Shown piece by piece: positions 33,815 to 42,144 of a stretch of 64,000 nucleotides of DNA. Under the pieces are notes generated by a model. The model did not search any database, had not been told where the DNA came from, and saw only the letters and a list, made by a program, of their open reading frames with translations. Source of the stretch: Aquamicrobium lusatiense (GTDB taxonomy: Bacteria; Pseudomonadota; Alphaproteobacteria; Rhizobiales; Rhizobiaceae); contig NZ_JACHEU010000003.1 of NCBI RefSeq assembly GCF_014201615.1, forward strand, positions 1-64,000, written 5' to 3'. The stretch's first letter is position 1; the number at the start of each line of letters is the position of its first letter. A program made the position numbers and the translations under genes.

Positions 33815-34522
33815 ATGATGACGCAGGACGGCTTGCTCCCCCTCTACGAACAGGTGCGACGCAGGCTCCTGTCGGAGATCGAGACGGGCCGTCTTGCCGA
33901 AGGCAGCTTCCTGCCGCCGGAGTTCGAGCTGTGCGCGACCTACGGCGTCAGCCGCATAACGTTGCGGCGGGCTGTTGGTGAACTGTGCGCCGAGGGCGTG
34001 CTGATCCGCCAGCAGGGCCGGGGCACGGTGATCGCGCCCCGCAAGCTGCAGCAATCGATCTCGCTGTCGGGATTCGCGGATGTGGTGGAAGGCAGGGGGC
34101 ACAAGGCCGGCCATCGCATTCTCGGGCGCGAGGATGGCGCCGATGCGCCTGCCGCTGCCAGCCGTCTGCGCGCGGAGCGGGTCGTGCGGTTTGTGCGCCT
34201 TCTCGAAATCGATGACCGGCCGATGACGCTGGAGACCCTGTTCTTCGACGAAGAGCGTTTTGCCGATGCTGTCGGGCCGGTCGGAACCGGCGAGAGCTTC
34301 TTCGCGACCCTGCGGGCAAGTTATGGCGTCGAGCCGGAACATGCCGAACGTGTCATCGACGTCGGGTTCGCCCGCGCTTCCGAGGCTCAGTCGCTGGGTG
34401 TCTCCACCACGGAACCCGTCTACCGAATCGAGAAACTGGTTCTTGGCGCCGGTGGTGCCCCGATAGCCCTGTCCCATACAATCACGCCCTGCCGCCTGGT
34501 CACGCTTGCCGTGAAGAACTGA
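33815..34522 (+). CDS. frlR: GntR/HutC-family regulator (FrlR type)
   Basis: A protein of 235 residues. The N-terminal winged helix (YEQVRRRLLSEIETGRLAEG and YGVSRITLRRAVGELCAEG) is followed by a UTRA ligand domain (about 90-235). FrlR of enteric bacteria has this layout and represses frl genes until the phosphorylated Amadori intermediate is present. It starts 4 bases after frlB. Met at 33818 is an equal start choice. Confidence 0.72.
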   Translation: MMTQDGLLPLYEQVRRRLLSEIETGRLAEGSFLPPEFELCATYGVSRITLRRAVGELCAEGVLIRQQGRGTVIAPRKLQQSISLSGFADVVEGRGHKAGHRILGREDGADAPAAASRLRAERVVRFVRLLEIDDRPMTLETLFFDEERFADAVGPVGTGESFFATLRASYGVEPEHAERVIDVGFARASEAQSLGVSTTEPVYRIEKLVLGAGGAPIALSHTITPCRLVTLAVKN

Positions 34523-34553
34523 GCGGGCGGATGCGATGCCATAAGGAAATGCG

Positions 34554-35489
34554 ATGAAGGTTTATGACGCTGCCGCGGTTCGTGCAGCTTTGCCGTGGCC
34601 CGTTCTCATCAGAGCCTTGTCGGAGGCGCATCGCGGGCCAGTTCCGGCCTCGGACGTCGTGGTGCAAGGCGATCCTGCCGGCAGCGGCAACCAGTTCATC
34701 ACCCTGCCCGGCTGGCTTGCCGGAGGGCCGGTTGCCGTCAAGATGGTGGGCGTGTTTCCCGCGAACGAGAAGCTGACGCCGCCCCAGCCCAATGTTCAGG
34801 GGCTGGTTGCGATGTTCGACGGCTCGACCGGCGCACCGCTTCTCGTCGCTGACGGGGCCGCTATGACCGAGCGCAAGACGGCCGGCGATTCCGCCCTTGG
34901 CGCTTCGCTTCTGGCGCGCGACGATGCTGAAATGCTGCTGATCGTTGGTGCCGGCGCTCTGGCGCCGCATTTCGCCGAGGCGCACATGGCTGCGCGGCCC
35001 TCCCTCAGACGCGTCATGATCTGGAACCGCACCGCGCACAAGGCCGTGGCCGTGGCCGCACAGCTTCGCGCCGGCGGCATCGATGCCGGGGCGGTGAGCG
35101 ACCTCGATGCGGCGGTTCGTCAGGCCGACGTCATCAGCTGCGTGACCATGTCCGACCGCCCGCTGGTGAAGGGCGCGCTCCTGAAGCCCGGAACCCATCT
35201 GGATCTCGTTGGGGCTTACATGACGGAGTTGCGCGAGACCGACGACGACGCTCTGCTCAGAAGCCGGATCTTCGTCGACACGCGCCGCGGCATGGAAAAC
35301 ACCGGCGATCTCGGACAGGCGCTCGCGTCGGGGCTCATATCGCCTGACGCCATCGCCGGTGATCATTTCGATCTCGCACAGGGCAGAGTTCAGGCCCGCC
35401 AGTCCTCTGAGGAAATCACCATCTTCAAGAATGTGGGCGGCGCGCATCTCGACGTGTTCACGGCAATCGCGCTTTTTGAAGCCGGCTGA
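34554..35489 (+). CDS. Ornithine cyclodeaminase / mu-crystallin family enzyme
   Basis: A protein of 311 residues with the family order: an N-terminal substrate domain with GNQFITLPGWLAGGPVAVKMVGVFP, LTERK-like MTERKTAGDSALGAS and a Rossmann NAD site (LLIVGAGALAPHF). Members deaminate ornithine to proline, or reduce ketimines and imino acids. Inside an Amadori operon it may process the amino acid that FrlB sets free, or an imine formed from it. The exact reaction cannot be read. Confidence 0.78.
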   Translation: MKVYDAAAVRAALPWPVLIRALSEAHRGPVPASDVVVQGDPAGSGNQFITLPGWLAGGPVAVKMVGVFPANEKLTPPQPNVQGLVAMFDGSTGAPLLVADGAAMTERKTAGDSALGASLLARDDAEMLLIVGAGALAPHFAEAHMAARPSLRRVMIWNRTAHKAVAVAAQLRAGGIDAGAVSDLDAAVRQADVISCVTMSDRPLVKGALLKPGTHLDLVGAYMTELRETDDDALLRSRIFVDTRRGMENTGDLGQALASGLISPDAIAGDHFDLAQGRVQARQSSEEITIFKNVGGAHLDVFTAIALFEAG

Positions 35490-35558
35490 AATCCGGACCG
35501 GCCGGGAAGACCGGCCGGCGGCGCGGCGGTGAACAGGGATCTGGTGGAGGGACGTACA

Positions 35559-36686
35559 GTGGCGAAGAACCCGAAGGCGACGATTGCCGATGTGGCGCGG
35601 CTTGCCGGCGTTTCGACCGCCACGGCCGGACGCGTGCTCGGCCGTTACGGCTACACGAAGGAAGAAACCCGCAGCCACGTGCTGGAGGCGGCGCGCAAGC
35701 TTGGTTATCGCACCAATGCGCTGGCGCGCAGTCTCATCACCGGAAAGACCCGCACGATCGGCGTCGTTGCCGGTGACATCCAGAACCCGTTCTACGCCTC
35801 GATCCTGCGCGGCATCGCCGATGTCGTCGAAAACCGCGAATTCGGCCTTTTGATCATCAACTCCGATGAGAGCCTCGAAAAGGAAATCCGCGCTGTCGAT
35901 CTGCTGAGGGAAAAGCAGGTGGACGGGATCATCGTTTCGCCATGCGACACGCGCGATTCCCGCCATCTTCGCGATCTTCATGCAGAAGGCCTGCCGCTGG
36001 TGCTTCTCGACCGCACCGTGGCGGGGCTGGATGTGGATCGGGTCGCCATCAACAATATCGACGCTGCCGAGCGTGCGGTCGCCGCCCTGATTGCAGCCGG
36101 TCACAGACGCATCGGCCTCGTCGGAGAGCTGCTTGAAGGGGCCGGCGACGATCTTGAGGCATTTGTCCGCCGCGCGCTTTCCGGCAATGTCCTTTCAACC
36201 GACACGCTCTATCCAAGCTGGCAGCGGCTGCTCGGCTATCTGCGCGCCCACCAGAGGGCGGGGCTCGATGTCGATCTGTCCCTGATATGCCGGGTCGGGG
36301 CCTATTCGGCAGCACGGGCGGTAGCCGCAGCATTGCCGCTGATCAGCCGGGCCGATCGGCCGACCGCGGTTTTCGCCACCGACGGCACGATGTCGGAAGG
36401 TGTCGTGCGGGCAATCGCGCAATCCGCGCTTCGGATGCCCGAAGACCTCTCCATCGTTTGTTTCGATGATCTCGACTGGATGGATTTCGTCGCGCCCGGC
36501 ATATCGACCATGGCCCAGCCCAGACTGGCGATGGGGGAGGCGGCTGCAACCATGCTGCTGGAACGCATCGATGGTTCGGACCACCCCGCAAGAGCGATCG
36601 AGATGCAGGCGGAGTTCATCTCGCGCGGGTCCATTTCCACCCCCGGCCAGACCATCGGGGGCCAGACCAGAGGGAAAAAGCCATGA
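35559..36686 (+). CDS. LacI-family regulator of the Amadori operon
   Basis: A protein of 375 residues if the GTG at 35559 is used; GGAGGGA lies 7-8 bases before it. The N-terminal helix-turn-helix TIADVARLAGVSTATAGRVL is typical and the rest is a periplasmic-binding-like sugar sensor with IGVVAGDIQNPFYASILRGI. A GTG at 35529 would add ten residues without a ribosome binding site. The last codons overlap frlC (ATGA). With the GntR gene it makes two regulators in one operon, unlike enteric frl. Confidence 0.85.
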   Translation: MAKNPKATIADVARLAGVSTATAGRVLGRYGYTKEETRSHVLEAARKLGYRTNALARSLITGKTRTIGVVAGDIQNPFYASILRGIADVVENREFGLLIINSDESLEKEIRAVDLLREKQVDGIIVSPCDTRDSRHLRDLHAEGLPLVLLDRTVAGLDVDRVAINNIDAAERAVAALIAAGHRRIGLVGELLEGAGDDLEAFVRRALSGNVLSTDTLYPSWQRLLGYLRAHQRAGLDVDLSLICRVGAYSAARAVAAALPLISRADRPTAVFATDGTMSEGVVRAIAQSALRMPEDLSIVCFDDLDWMDFVAPGISTMAQPRLAMGEAAATMLLERIDGSDHPARAIEMQAEFISRGSISTPGQTIGGQTRGKKP

Positions 36687-37522
36687 CGCTCGCCCAGACC
36701 CATATTTGCGGCATGAATTTTCATTACTTCCGGCATGGCCTCGATCGCTTTCTGGATGACGCTGAAACGCTTGGCCTGCCACTGGTGGAAATCTGGGGCG
36801 CGGCGCCTCACTTCTATCTGGGCGACAGGACGCTTGCCGATGCCCGGGCGCTCGGCGCAAACATCCGGGCGCGGGGAATGGCGATCAGCTGCTTTACCCC
36901 GGAACAATGCGTGTATCCGATCAACCTCAGCTCGCCTCAGGCAGAATTGCGCGACCGATCGATCCGGTATTTTCTCGAAAGTCTTGAAATGTCCGTGGAA
37001 ATGGGCAGCCCCGCGCTGCTCGTCACACCGGGATCAGGCTTTGCTGACCAGCCCCGCAGCGAGGCTTTCGAGCGTTGCGTGGCGGGACTTCGGCTTCTTG
37101 CCGATCGCGCCGGCAAGCTCGGCCAGAAGCTGTTCCTCGAAGCGCTGCCGCCGGCCTGGTCCAACATCGCGGCAACCGCAACGGAGCTTCGCACCCTCCT
37201 GGATGCCGTGGGTTCGAACGCACTCTTCGGCATGCTGGACACGGCCGGAGCCCTCGGCACCGGCGAAACCGTGACCGACTATGTCAACGCTCTGGGTGAC
37301 AGGCTGGCGCATGTGCACATGATCGATTCCGATCCGGCCGGCAGCCATCTGTCATGGGGCGATGGGGTGCTTTCGGCACAGGCGATCGTCTCCGAACTGC
37401 AAGGCGCCGGATATGGGGGCGCCCTGTCGATCGAGATCACCAGTCCCCGCTATTATCTCGATCCGAAAACCGCGATGGCGCGCTCGGTGGCCGCGCTCCG
37501 CAGCGTGCTGCCGGAAGGCTGA
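36683..37522 (+). CDS. frlC: Sugar-phosphate isomerase/epimerase family, fructoselysine 3-epimerase type (FrlC)
   Basis: A protein of 279 residues with a TIM-barrel xylose-isomerase-like fold. EIWGAAPHF, CFTPEQCVYPINL, FLEALPPAWSN, MLDTAGA and HVHMIDSD line up one after another with the same blocks in E. coli FrlC. FrlC interconverts fructoselysine and its C3 epimer psicoselysine. The metal-binding Glu and His residues lie in those blocks. The start overlaps the LacI stop. Confidence 0.78.
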   Translation: MTLAQTHICGMNFHYFRHGLDRFLDDAETLGLPLVEIWGAAPHFYLGDRTLADARALGANIRARGMAISCFTPEQCVYPINLSSPQAELRDRSIRYFLESLEMSVEMGSPALLVTPGSGFADQPRSEAFERCVAGLRLLADRAGKLGQKLFLEALPPAWSNIAATATELRTLLDAVGSNALFGMLDTAGALGTGETVTDYVNALGDRLAHVHMIDSDPAGSHLSWGDGVLSAQAIVSELQGAGYGGALSIEITSPRYYLDPKTAMARSVAALRSVLPEG

Positions 37523-37618
37523 GACGCCGGAGCGCATCCGGGTAGGCTTGTAAGGGCAGCACTTCTGCCGGCGGGGAGAGCCGGCCTTCTGAAGATGATC
37601 ACCGGCCGGCCGGGCGGT

Positions 37619-38467
37619 TTACGCTGCCGGTTCTCTGCTGGCTGAAGCCTGCATGGTGACGCTGCCGGTCTGCGAGCGGACCCAGAGCGTGTGATCCTGT
37701 GCGCTGGCTGCGGCGTTCACGGTGAAACTGCCGCCGTCAAACAAGGGCGCAATGCTGCGAAACGCGAAACGGGCAGGCATGCGGCCTTCATTCATGCGGC
37801 AGACAAGCCGCAGAAGATAGGTTGCCTGAAGCGGGCCGTGCACCACGAGACCCGGATACCCTTCCTCCCGCTGGCAATAGTCACGATCGTAATGGATCCT
37901 GTGTCCGTTGAACGTGACCGCCGAATAACGGGCCAGAAGAACCGGGCTCGCCCCGACCTCATGCGAGGCGTCGGGCGACGGCTGCGGAATGTCCTGCGCG
38001 GCTCCGGCCGATGCCGTCCGGACCGGCCGGTAGACGATATCCTGACGCTCGCTCAGCACCTGCCCACGGGGACCGGAATAGTCGTGAGTGACCGTGACGA
38101 AGCACAGCATGCCCGTGCGGCCGGTCTTCAGCGCCACATCAGCTATGCGGGAACGCCGGATCATGGCGTCGCCGACCCGGAAGTCCCCCGAAAACACCAG
38201 CTCCCCACCCGCCCACATGCGGCGGGGCAGGGCGACCGGCGGCAGGAAATCGCCGCGCGCAGGATGGCCGTCCGGCCCGAGGCCCGACATCGGCGCGATA
38301 TCCGGTGACAGGCACCAGTGGATGCCGGCGGGCGCCGGATCACCTTCCCCGAGACGCGGCGCCTCGTCCAGCACGGCGGCGAGGCCGTTTGCGAGACGCG
38401 GCGAGATCACGTCCCGGCTTTCGCGGGTGGTGCCGATCCAGCTTTTCAGATGGTCCAAATCGAGCAA
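37619..38467 (-). CDS. ich: Itaconyl-CoA hydratase type / mesaconyl-C4-CoA hydratase (double hot-dog)
   Basis: A protein of 282 residues with two hot-dog halves: an N-terminal FAS1-type dehydratase half (PPVALPRRMWAGGEL) and a MaoC-like C-terminal half with the hydratase motif around FNGHRIHYDRDYCQREEGYPGLVVHG. It should hydrate itaconyl-CoA to citramalyl-CoA. It is the last gene of a minus-strand operon whose order matches the P. aeruginosa itaconate locus (PA0878-PA0883). Mesaconyl-C4-CoA hydratase is the main alternative. Confidence 0.75.
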   Translation of the reverse strand: MLDLDHLKSWIGTTRESRDVISPRLANGLAAVLDEAPRLGEGDPAPAGIHWCLSPDIAPMSGLGPDGHPARGDFLPPVALPRRMWAGGELVFSGDFRVGDAMIRRSRIADVALKTGRTGMLCFVTVTHDYSGPRGQVLSERQDIVYRPVRTASAGAAQDIPQPSPDASHEVGASPVLLARYSAVTFNGHRIHYDRDYCQREEGYPGLVVHGPLQATYLLRLVCRMNEGRMPARFAFRSIAPLFDGGSFTVNAAASAQDHTLWVRSQTGSVTMQASASREPAA

Positions 38468-38512
38468 TGCAGGATCCTCTTTTTTCGCCTGAGCCGTGAC
38501 GATGCGCCGGCT

Positions 38513-39682
38513 TCAGAAAGAGCGGGGAAGGCCAAGAATATGCTCTGCCACATAGGACAGAATGAGATTGGTCGAAATCGGAGCCACCTGATAAAGGCGG
38601 GTCTCGCGGAATTTACGCTCCACATCATATTCGCAGGCGAAGCCAAAACCGCCGTGGAACTGCAGGCAGGCATTGGCTGCCTCCCAGCTTGCCTTTGCCG
38701 CCAGATACTTCGCCATATTCGCTTCGGCTCCGCAGGGCATGCCGGCGTCGAACTTGCGGCAGGCCTCGTTGCGCATGAGGTTGGCCGCCTCGATTTCGAT
38801 ATAGGCCTCGGCAATCGGAAACTGCACGCCCTGGTTCTGGCCGATCGGGCGGCCGAACACCACGCGATCCGATGCGTAAGCGACGATCCTGTCGGTAAAC
38901 CAGTAGCCGTCGCCGATGCATTCGGCGGCGATCAGCGCCCGCTCGGCATTGAGGCCGGTCAGGATATATCTGAAGCCCTGTCCCTCTTCGCCAATCAGGT
39001 TTTCTGCCGGGATTTCGAGGTCATCGAAGAACAGCTCGTTGGTCTCGTGATTGACCATGTTCAGGATGGGGCGCACCTGCATCCCCTTCTTCATCGCCTC
39101 CTTCACGTCGACCAGGAAGATCGAAAGTCCCTCTGATTTCTTCTTCACCTGATCCAGCGGCGTGGTGCGGGCAAGCAGGATCATCAGATCGGAATGCTGC
39201 ACCCGGCTGATCCATGTTTTCTGCCCGTTGATGACCCAGCGGTCGCCTTTCCTGACCGCCGCCGTCTTCAGTTGGGTGGTGTCGGTCCCGGTTGTCGGTT
39301 CGGTGACGCCCATGCTTTGCAGGCGCAACTCGCCGCTCGCGATCCTTGGCAGGTATTTCCGCCGCTGCTCGTCCGACCCATGCCGGACCAGCGTGTTCAT
39401 ATTGTACATCTGCCCATGGCAGGCACCCGAATTGCCGCCGGCGCGGTTGATCTCCTCCATGATGATCGCCGCTTCGGTCAGGCCGAGACCCGAGCCGCCA
39501 TAGGCTTCCGGGATCAGCGCCGACATCCAGCCTTCCTTCGTGAGCGCGTCGACGAATTCTTCAGGATAGGCACGCGCCTCATCCACCTTCCGGTGATACT
39601 CGGCCGGGAAACCGGCGCACAGCGCGCGGATGCCTTCACGCAGTTCGGCATGGGTTTCGTGCTGACTGTTTATGTCTTTCAA
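38513..39682 (-). CDS. Acyl-CoA dehydrogenase of the itaconate-type cluster
   Basis: A protein of 389 residues with the usual three-part acyl-CoA dehydrogenase fold: LQSMGVTEPTTGTDTTQLKT and INGQKTWISRVQHSD for FAD, and the C-terminal helical domain. The usual catalytic Glu near the C-terminus (in YEGT of MCAD) is replaced in RLYQVAPISTN. A Glu at 247 in LNAERALIAA fits the position used by isovaleryl-CoA dehydrogenase. The P. aeruginosa locus has the same family at this place (PA0879). The substrate is unknown. Confidence 0.85.
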   Translation of the reverse strand: MKDINSQHETHAELREGIRALCAGFPAEYHRKVDEARAYPEEFVDALTKEGWMSALIPEAYGGSGLGLTEAAIIMEEINRAGGNSGACHGQMYNMNTLVRHGSDEQRRKYLPRIASGELRLQSMGVTEPTTGTDTTQLKTAAVRKGDRWVINGQKTWISRVQHSDLMILLARTTPLDQVKKKSEGLSIFLVDVKEAMKKGMQVRPILNMVNHETNELFFDDLEIPAENLIGEEGQGFRYILTGLNAERALIAAECIGDGYWFTDRIVAYASDRVVFGRPIGQNQGVQFPIAEAYIEIEAANLMRNEACRKFDAGMPCGAEANMAKYLAAKASWEAANACLQFHGGFGFACEYDVERKFRETRLYQVAPISTNLILSYVAEHILGLPRSF

Positions 39683-39718
39683 GGCAGGTCTCCGGTGGAA
39701 ATGCGGGCGCTGGCGCGA

Positions 39719-41074
39719 TCAGCCGAACCAGCCGCGCAGCGAAGGGGCTTGCGGCAGTTCGCCAAGGCGGGCCAGCAGGGCGTCGGCGCCATGGTTGAGC
39801 ACGGGGCCGGCAAGTGTCCTGAACTTCGTTGCCATCGCTTCGCGGTCCGGGAAACTGCCCGGCTCGCCGGATGGGTCGGCAATGCGAAGACGGTGATCGA
39901 CATCGCCTGTGCGCAGCGTCAGGGTCGCGCCGAATGGATGGCGCAGCCCTTCGAGCGTTTCGTCGCGCACCACATCGACGCGATCGGCCAGCGCCTCGAC
40001 CTCCGCTTTTCCGAGCAGGTCGTAATCATCCCAGCCGAAGCGCCCGCGCAACAGGGCGACGGCTGCGGCGAACGGCATCGAGAACTGGCCTTCGACCACG
40101 CTGCGGGCCCGCCGCTTTTCCTCAAGCGGCGCGCCGACAAGGGTAATGCCGTTGCGGTGCAGCCCCACGGTGATTTTCTGCACATCCTCCGGTGCAAGGC
40201 CCAGTTCCGCCCTCAGGGCGAGAATGCCGTCCACGGCGGCGTGGGTATAGCGGCAGGCCGGGTAAGGCTTGACGCCGATGCGCATGGTTTCCCAGACGCC
40301 GCCAAGGCCCGCAACAACCCGGGACGGTTCTGCGCCGTCGCTGTAGCCGCCGAGAAACCCGTGCTTGCCGTCGATCGCGTCCTCGGCGCCGACAAACCCG
40401 GAATCCGCAAGGGTGGCGGCCATCAGCCCCTTCATGGCCGCTTCGCCCACCTGATATCGCTTGTTCCATGCGCCGTTGACGAGGAACTGAAGCGATCCGG
40501 ACGCCTGGCTGGCGGCGACCCCGAAGGCGGAGGCCATGGCGTCTCCATCGAGGCCGAGCAAACGCCCGGCGGCGGCTGCCGCGCCGAATGTTCCGGCGGT
40601 TGCGGTGGGATGAAAGCCGCGCGCGTAATGCGCAGTCGGGTCCAGTGCCATTCCGAGCCGGCAGCAGACCTCGAAACCGACGACCACCGCGGCAAGAAAT
40701 TCCGCGCCCGATGCACCCGTCATCTCAGCCGCCGCAAGAGCTGCCGGAACCACCGGCGCGCTTGGGTGCAGGGAACTGTCGGCGTGGGTGTCGTCGAAAT
40801 CGAGACTGTGCCCGAGGGTTCCGTTGAGCAAGGCGGCAGCCGCCGCGCCATAATGGCGGTTGAGGCCGAAAACCGTGCACGGGCCTTCGCCGTCCATGCC
40901 AAGCCGCCCAAGCATGGCAAGAACCGCCGGCGTTGAATCCGCTTCATGCGCCGCCCGCAGGACCGACCCCGTCAGGTCCGTCACCAGTGCAAGCGCGCGC
41001 GCCGTGACTTCGGCCGGAATCTCGTTCGCAGCGAACCCCGCTGCGAAATCGGCCAGAGTTCTGGTCACTGACAT
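39719..41074 (-). CDS. MmgE/PrpD-family protein of the itaconate-type cluster
   Basis: A protein of 451 residues with the PrpD fold: GTLGHSLDFDDTHADSSLHPSAPVVPAALA near residue 85 and the helical C-terminal region. Known members dehydrate 2-methylcitrate or isomerise aconitate-like acids. A member lies in the P. aeruginosa itaconate locus (PA0881), possibly acting on related tricarboxylates. The start overlaps the ccl stop by 10 bases. Confidence 0.85.
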   Translation of the reverse strand: MSVTRTLADFAAGFAANEIPAEVTARALALVTDLTGSVLRAAHEADSTPAVLAMLGRLGMDGEGPCTVFGLNRHYGAAAAALLNGTLGHSLDFDDTHADSSLHPSAPVVPAALAAAEMTGASGAEFLAAVVVGFEVCCRLGMALDPTAHYARGFHPTATAGTFGAAAAAGRLLGLDGDAMASAFGVAASQASGSLQFLVNGAWNKRYQVGEAAMKGLMAATLADSGFVGAEDAIDGKHGFLGGYSDGAEPSRVVAGLGGVWETMRIGVKPYPACRYTHAAVDGILALRAELGLAPEDVQKITVGLHRNGITLVGAPLEEKRRARSVVEGQFSMPFAAAVALLRGRFGWDDYDLLGKAEVEALADRVDVVRDETLEGLRHPFGATLTLRTGDVDHRLRIADPSGEPGSFPDREAMATKFRTLAGPVLNHGADALLARLGELPQAPSLRGWFG

Positions 41075-41898
41075 ATGTCGCTCCTCCCGGCCGGCATCGC
41101 GTGGCGGGCCATGATCTGCCGGGCCCGTTGCACCACAGGCGCATCCACCATCGCCCCGTCGACCCGAACGGCGGCACCGCCCGCCTGCGCCGCAAGCACG
41201 CGCTTTGCCCAGCCAAGCTCATCCTGCGATGGCGCAAAGCCTCGTCGGGCGGGGGCGATCTGGGCGGGATGGATCAGCAGCTTCCCGGAAAAACCCAGCT
41301 CCACCGCATGCGCGCAATCCTCTGCGATGAGACCGGCATCGTGGATGGCGGTGGTGACGCCGTCCAGAGGGGCGGCCTTTCGGGCGATGCGCGCCGCCAT
41401 GACAAGGGTTGAGCGTGCCATCAGCAGCGACTGGCGCGTATGGGCCATGGCAAGGTCGGCGGCGAAATCGATGGAGCCGAAGGCTATGCGTTCCGAAGCC
41501 CCCGCAATCCCCACCGCCCGGTGCAGGCCGGCAGCTGATTCGATCAGAGCGATCACCGGACAGCCGCAGCGATCTGCGACCCGATGGAGATCTCCGGGTT
41601 CTTCGGCTTTCGGCACCATCACCGCGGCAAGAGGCAGGCGACGGGCAGCTTCGATGTCGGCTTCGTGCCATTCCGTGTCCGTGCCATTGATGCGCAACAG
41701 GACGGGCATCGCCCGCGGCATGGCCGCCAGCCCTTCGACGAGCAGGTCGCGCGACGCGGCTTTGGCCTCCGGCGCTACGGCGTCTTCCAGATCGACGATC
41801 ACCGCGTCGGCGCCGGCTGCGGCAGCCTTGAGGAACCGTTCCGGCCGGTCGGCCGGCACGAAAAGCGGCAATGTCAGACTGGCGATTTCCCCTGGCAT
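41065..41898 (-). CDS. ccl: CitE/HpcH-family lyase, citramalyl-CoA lyase type
   Basis: A protein of 277 residues, CitE-like TIM barrel: LFVPADRPERF, VDLEDAVAPEAK (Mg ligands), the active-site LLRING, IALIESAAGL and FGSIDFAADLAM. It should cleave citramalyl-CoA to acetyl-CoA and pyruvate, the last step of itaconate breakdown. The ATG at 41898 was chosen because it gives the family N-terminus; no strong ribosome binding site is seen. It is the first gene of the minus-strand operon. Confidence 0.78.
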   Translation of the reverse strand: MPGEIASLTLPLFVPADRPERFLKAAAAGADAVIVDLEDAVAPEAKAASRDLLVEGLAAMPRAMPVLLRINGTDTEWHEADIEAARRLPLAAVMVPKAEEPGDLHRVADRCGCPVIALIESAAGLHRAVGIAGASERIAFGSIDFAADLAMAHTRQSLLMARSTLVMAARIARKAAPLDGVTTAIHDAGLIAEDCAHAVELGFSGKLLIHPAQIAPARRGFAPSQDELGWAKRVLAAQAGGAAVRVDGAMVDAPVVQRARQIMARHAMPAGRSDICQ

Positions 41899-41978
41899 CG
41901 GATTTTCCGGCTCCCCTCTGGCCCGGGGATGATGGGGACAGAGGGGTATAAAGGGAAATATATTTTTTATCTCAATTC

Positions 41979-42029
41979 CATAACGCAAATGTATCTCGAC
42001 GCGCGCCGGAGCCATCTGTTTTCGTTATG
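41979..42029. promoter_or_regulatory. Inverted elements in the divergent ccl/ict promoter
   Basis: CATAACG (41979-41985) and CGTTATG (42023-42029) are perfect inverted copies whose centres are 44 bp apart, about four helix turns. Extended to 16 bases, the two elements share 12 positions. The nearby LysR gene encodes the probable binder. Confidence 0.5.
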
Positions 42030-42144
42030 CCCGATGGAGAAAGCCGTTATTTGATGTGATGGCTGCTTTCGTCAATTCTGCCGCCGGTACGAGGATGCCC
42101 CAACCCACCCCGGGGGTCATCCGAAACTTCTGACGGGAGCAGAC

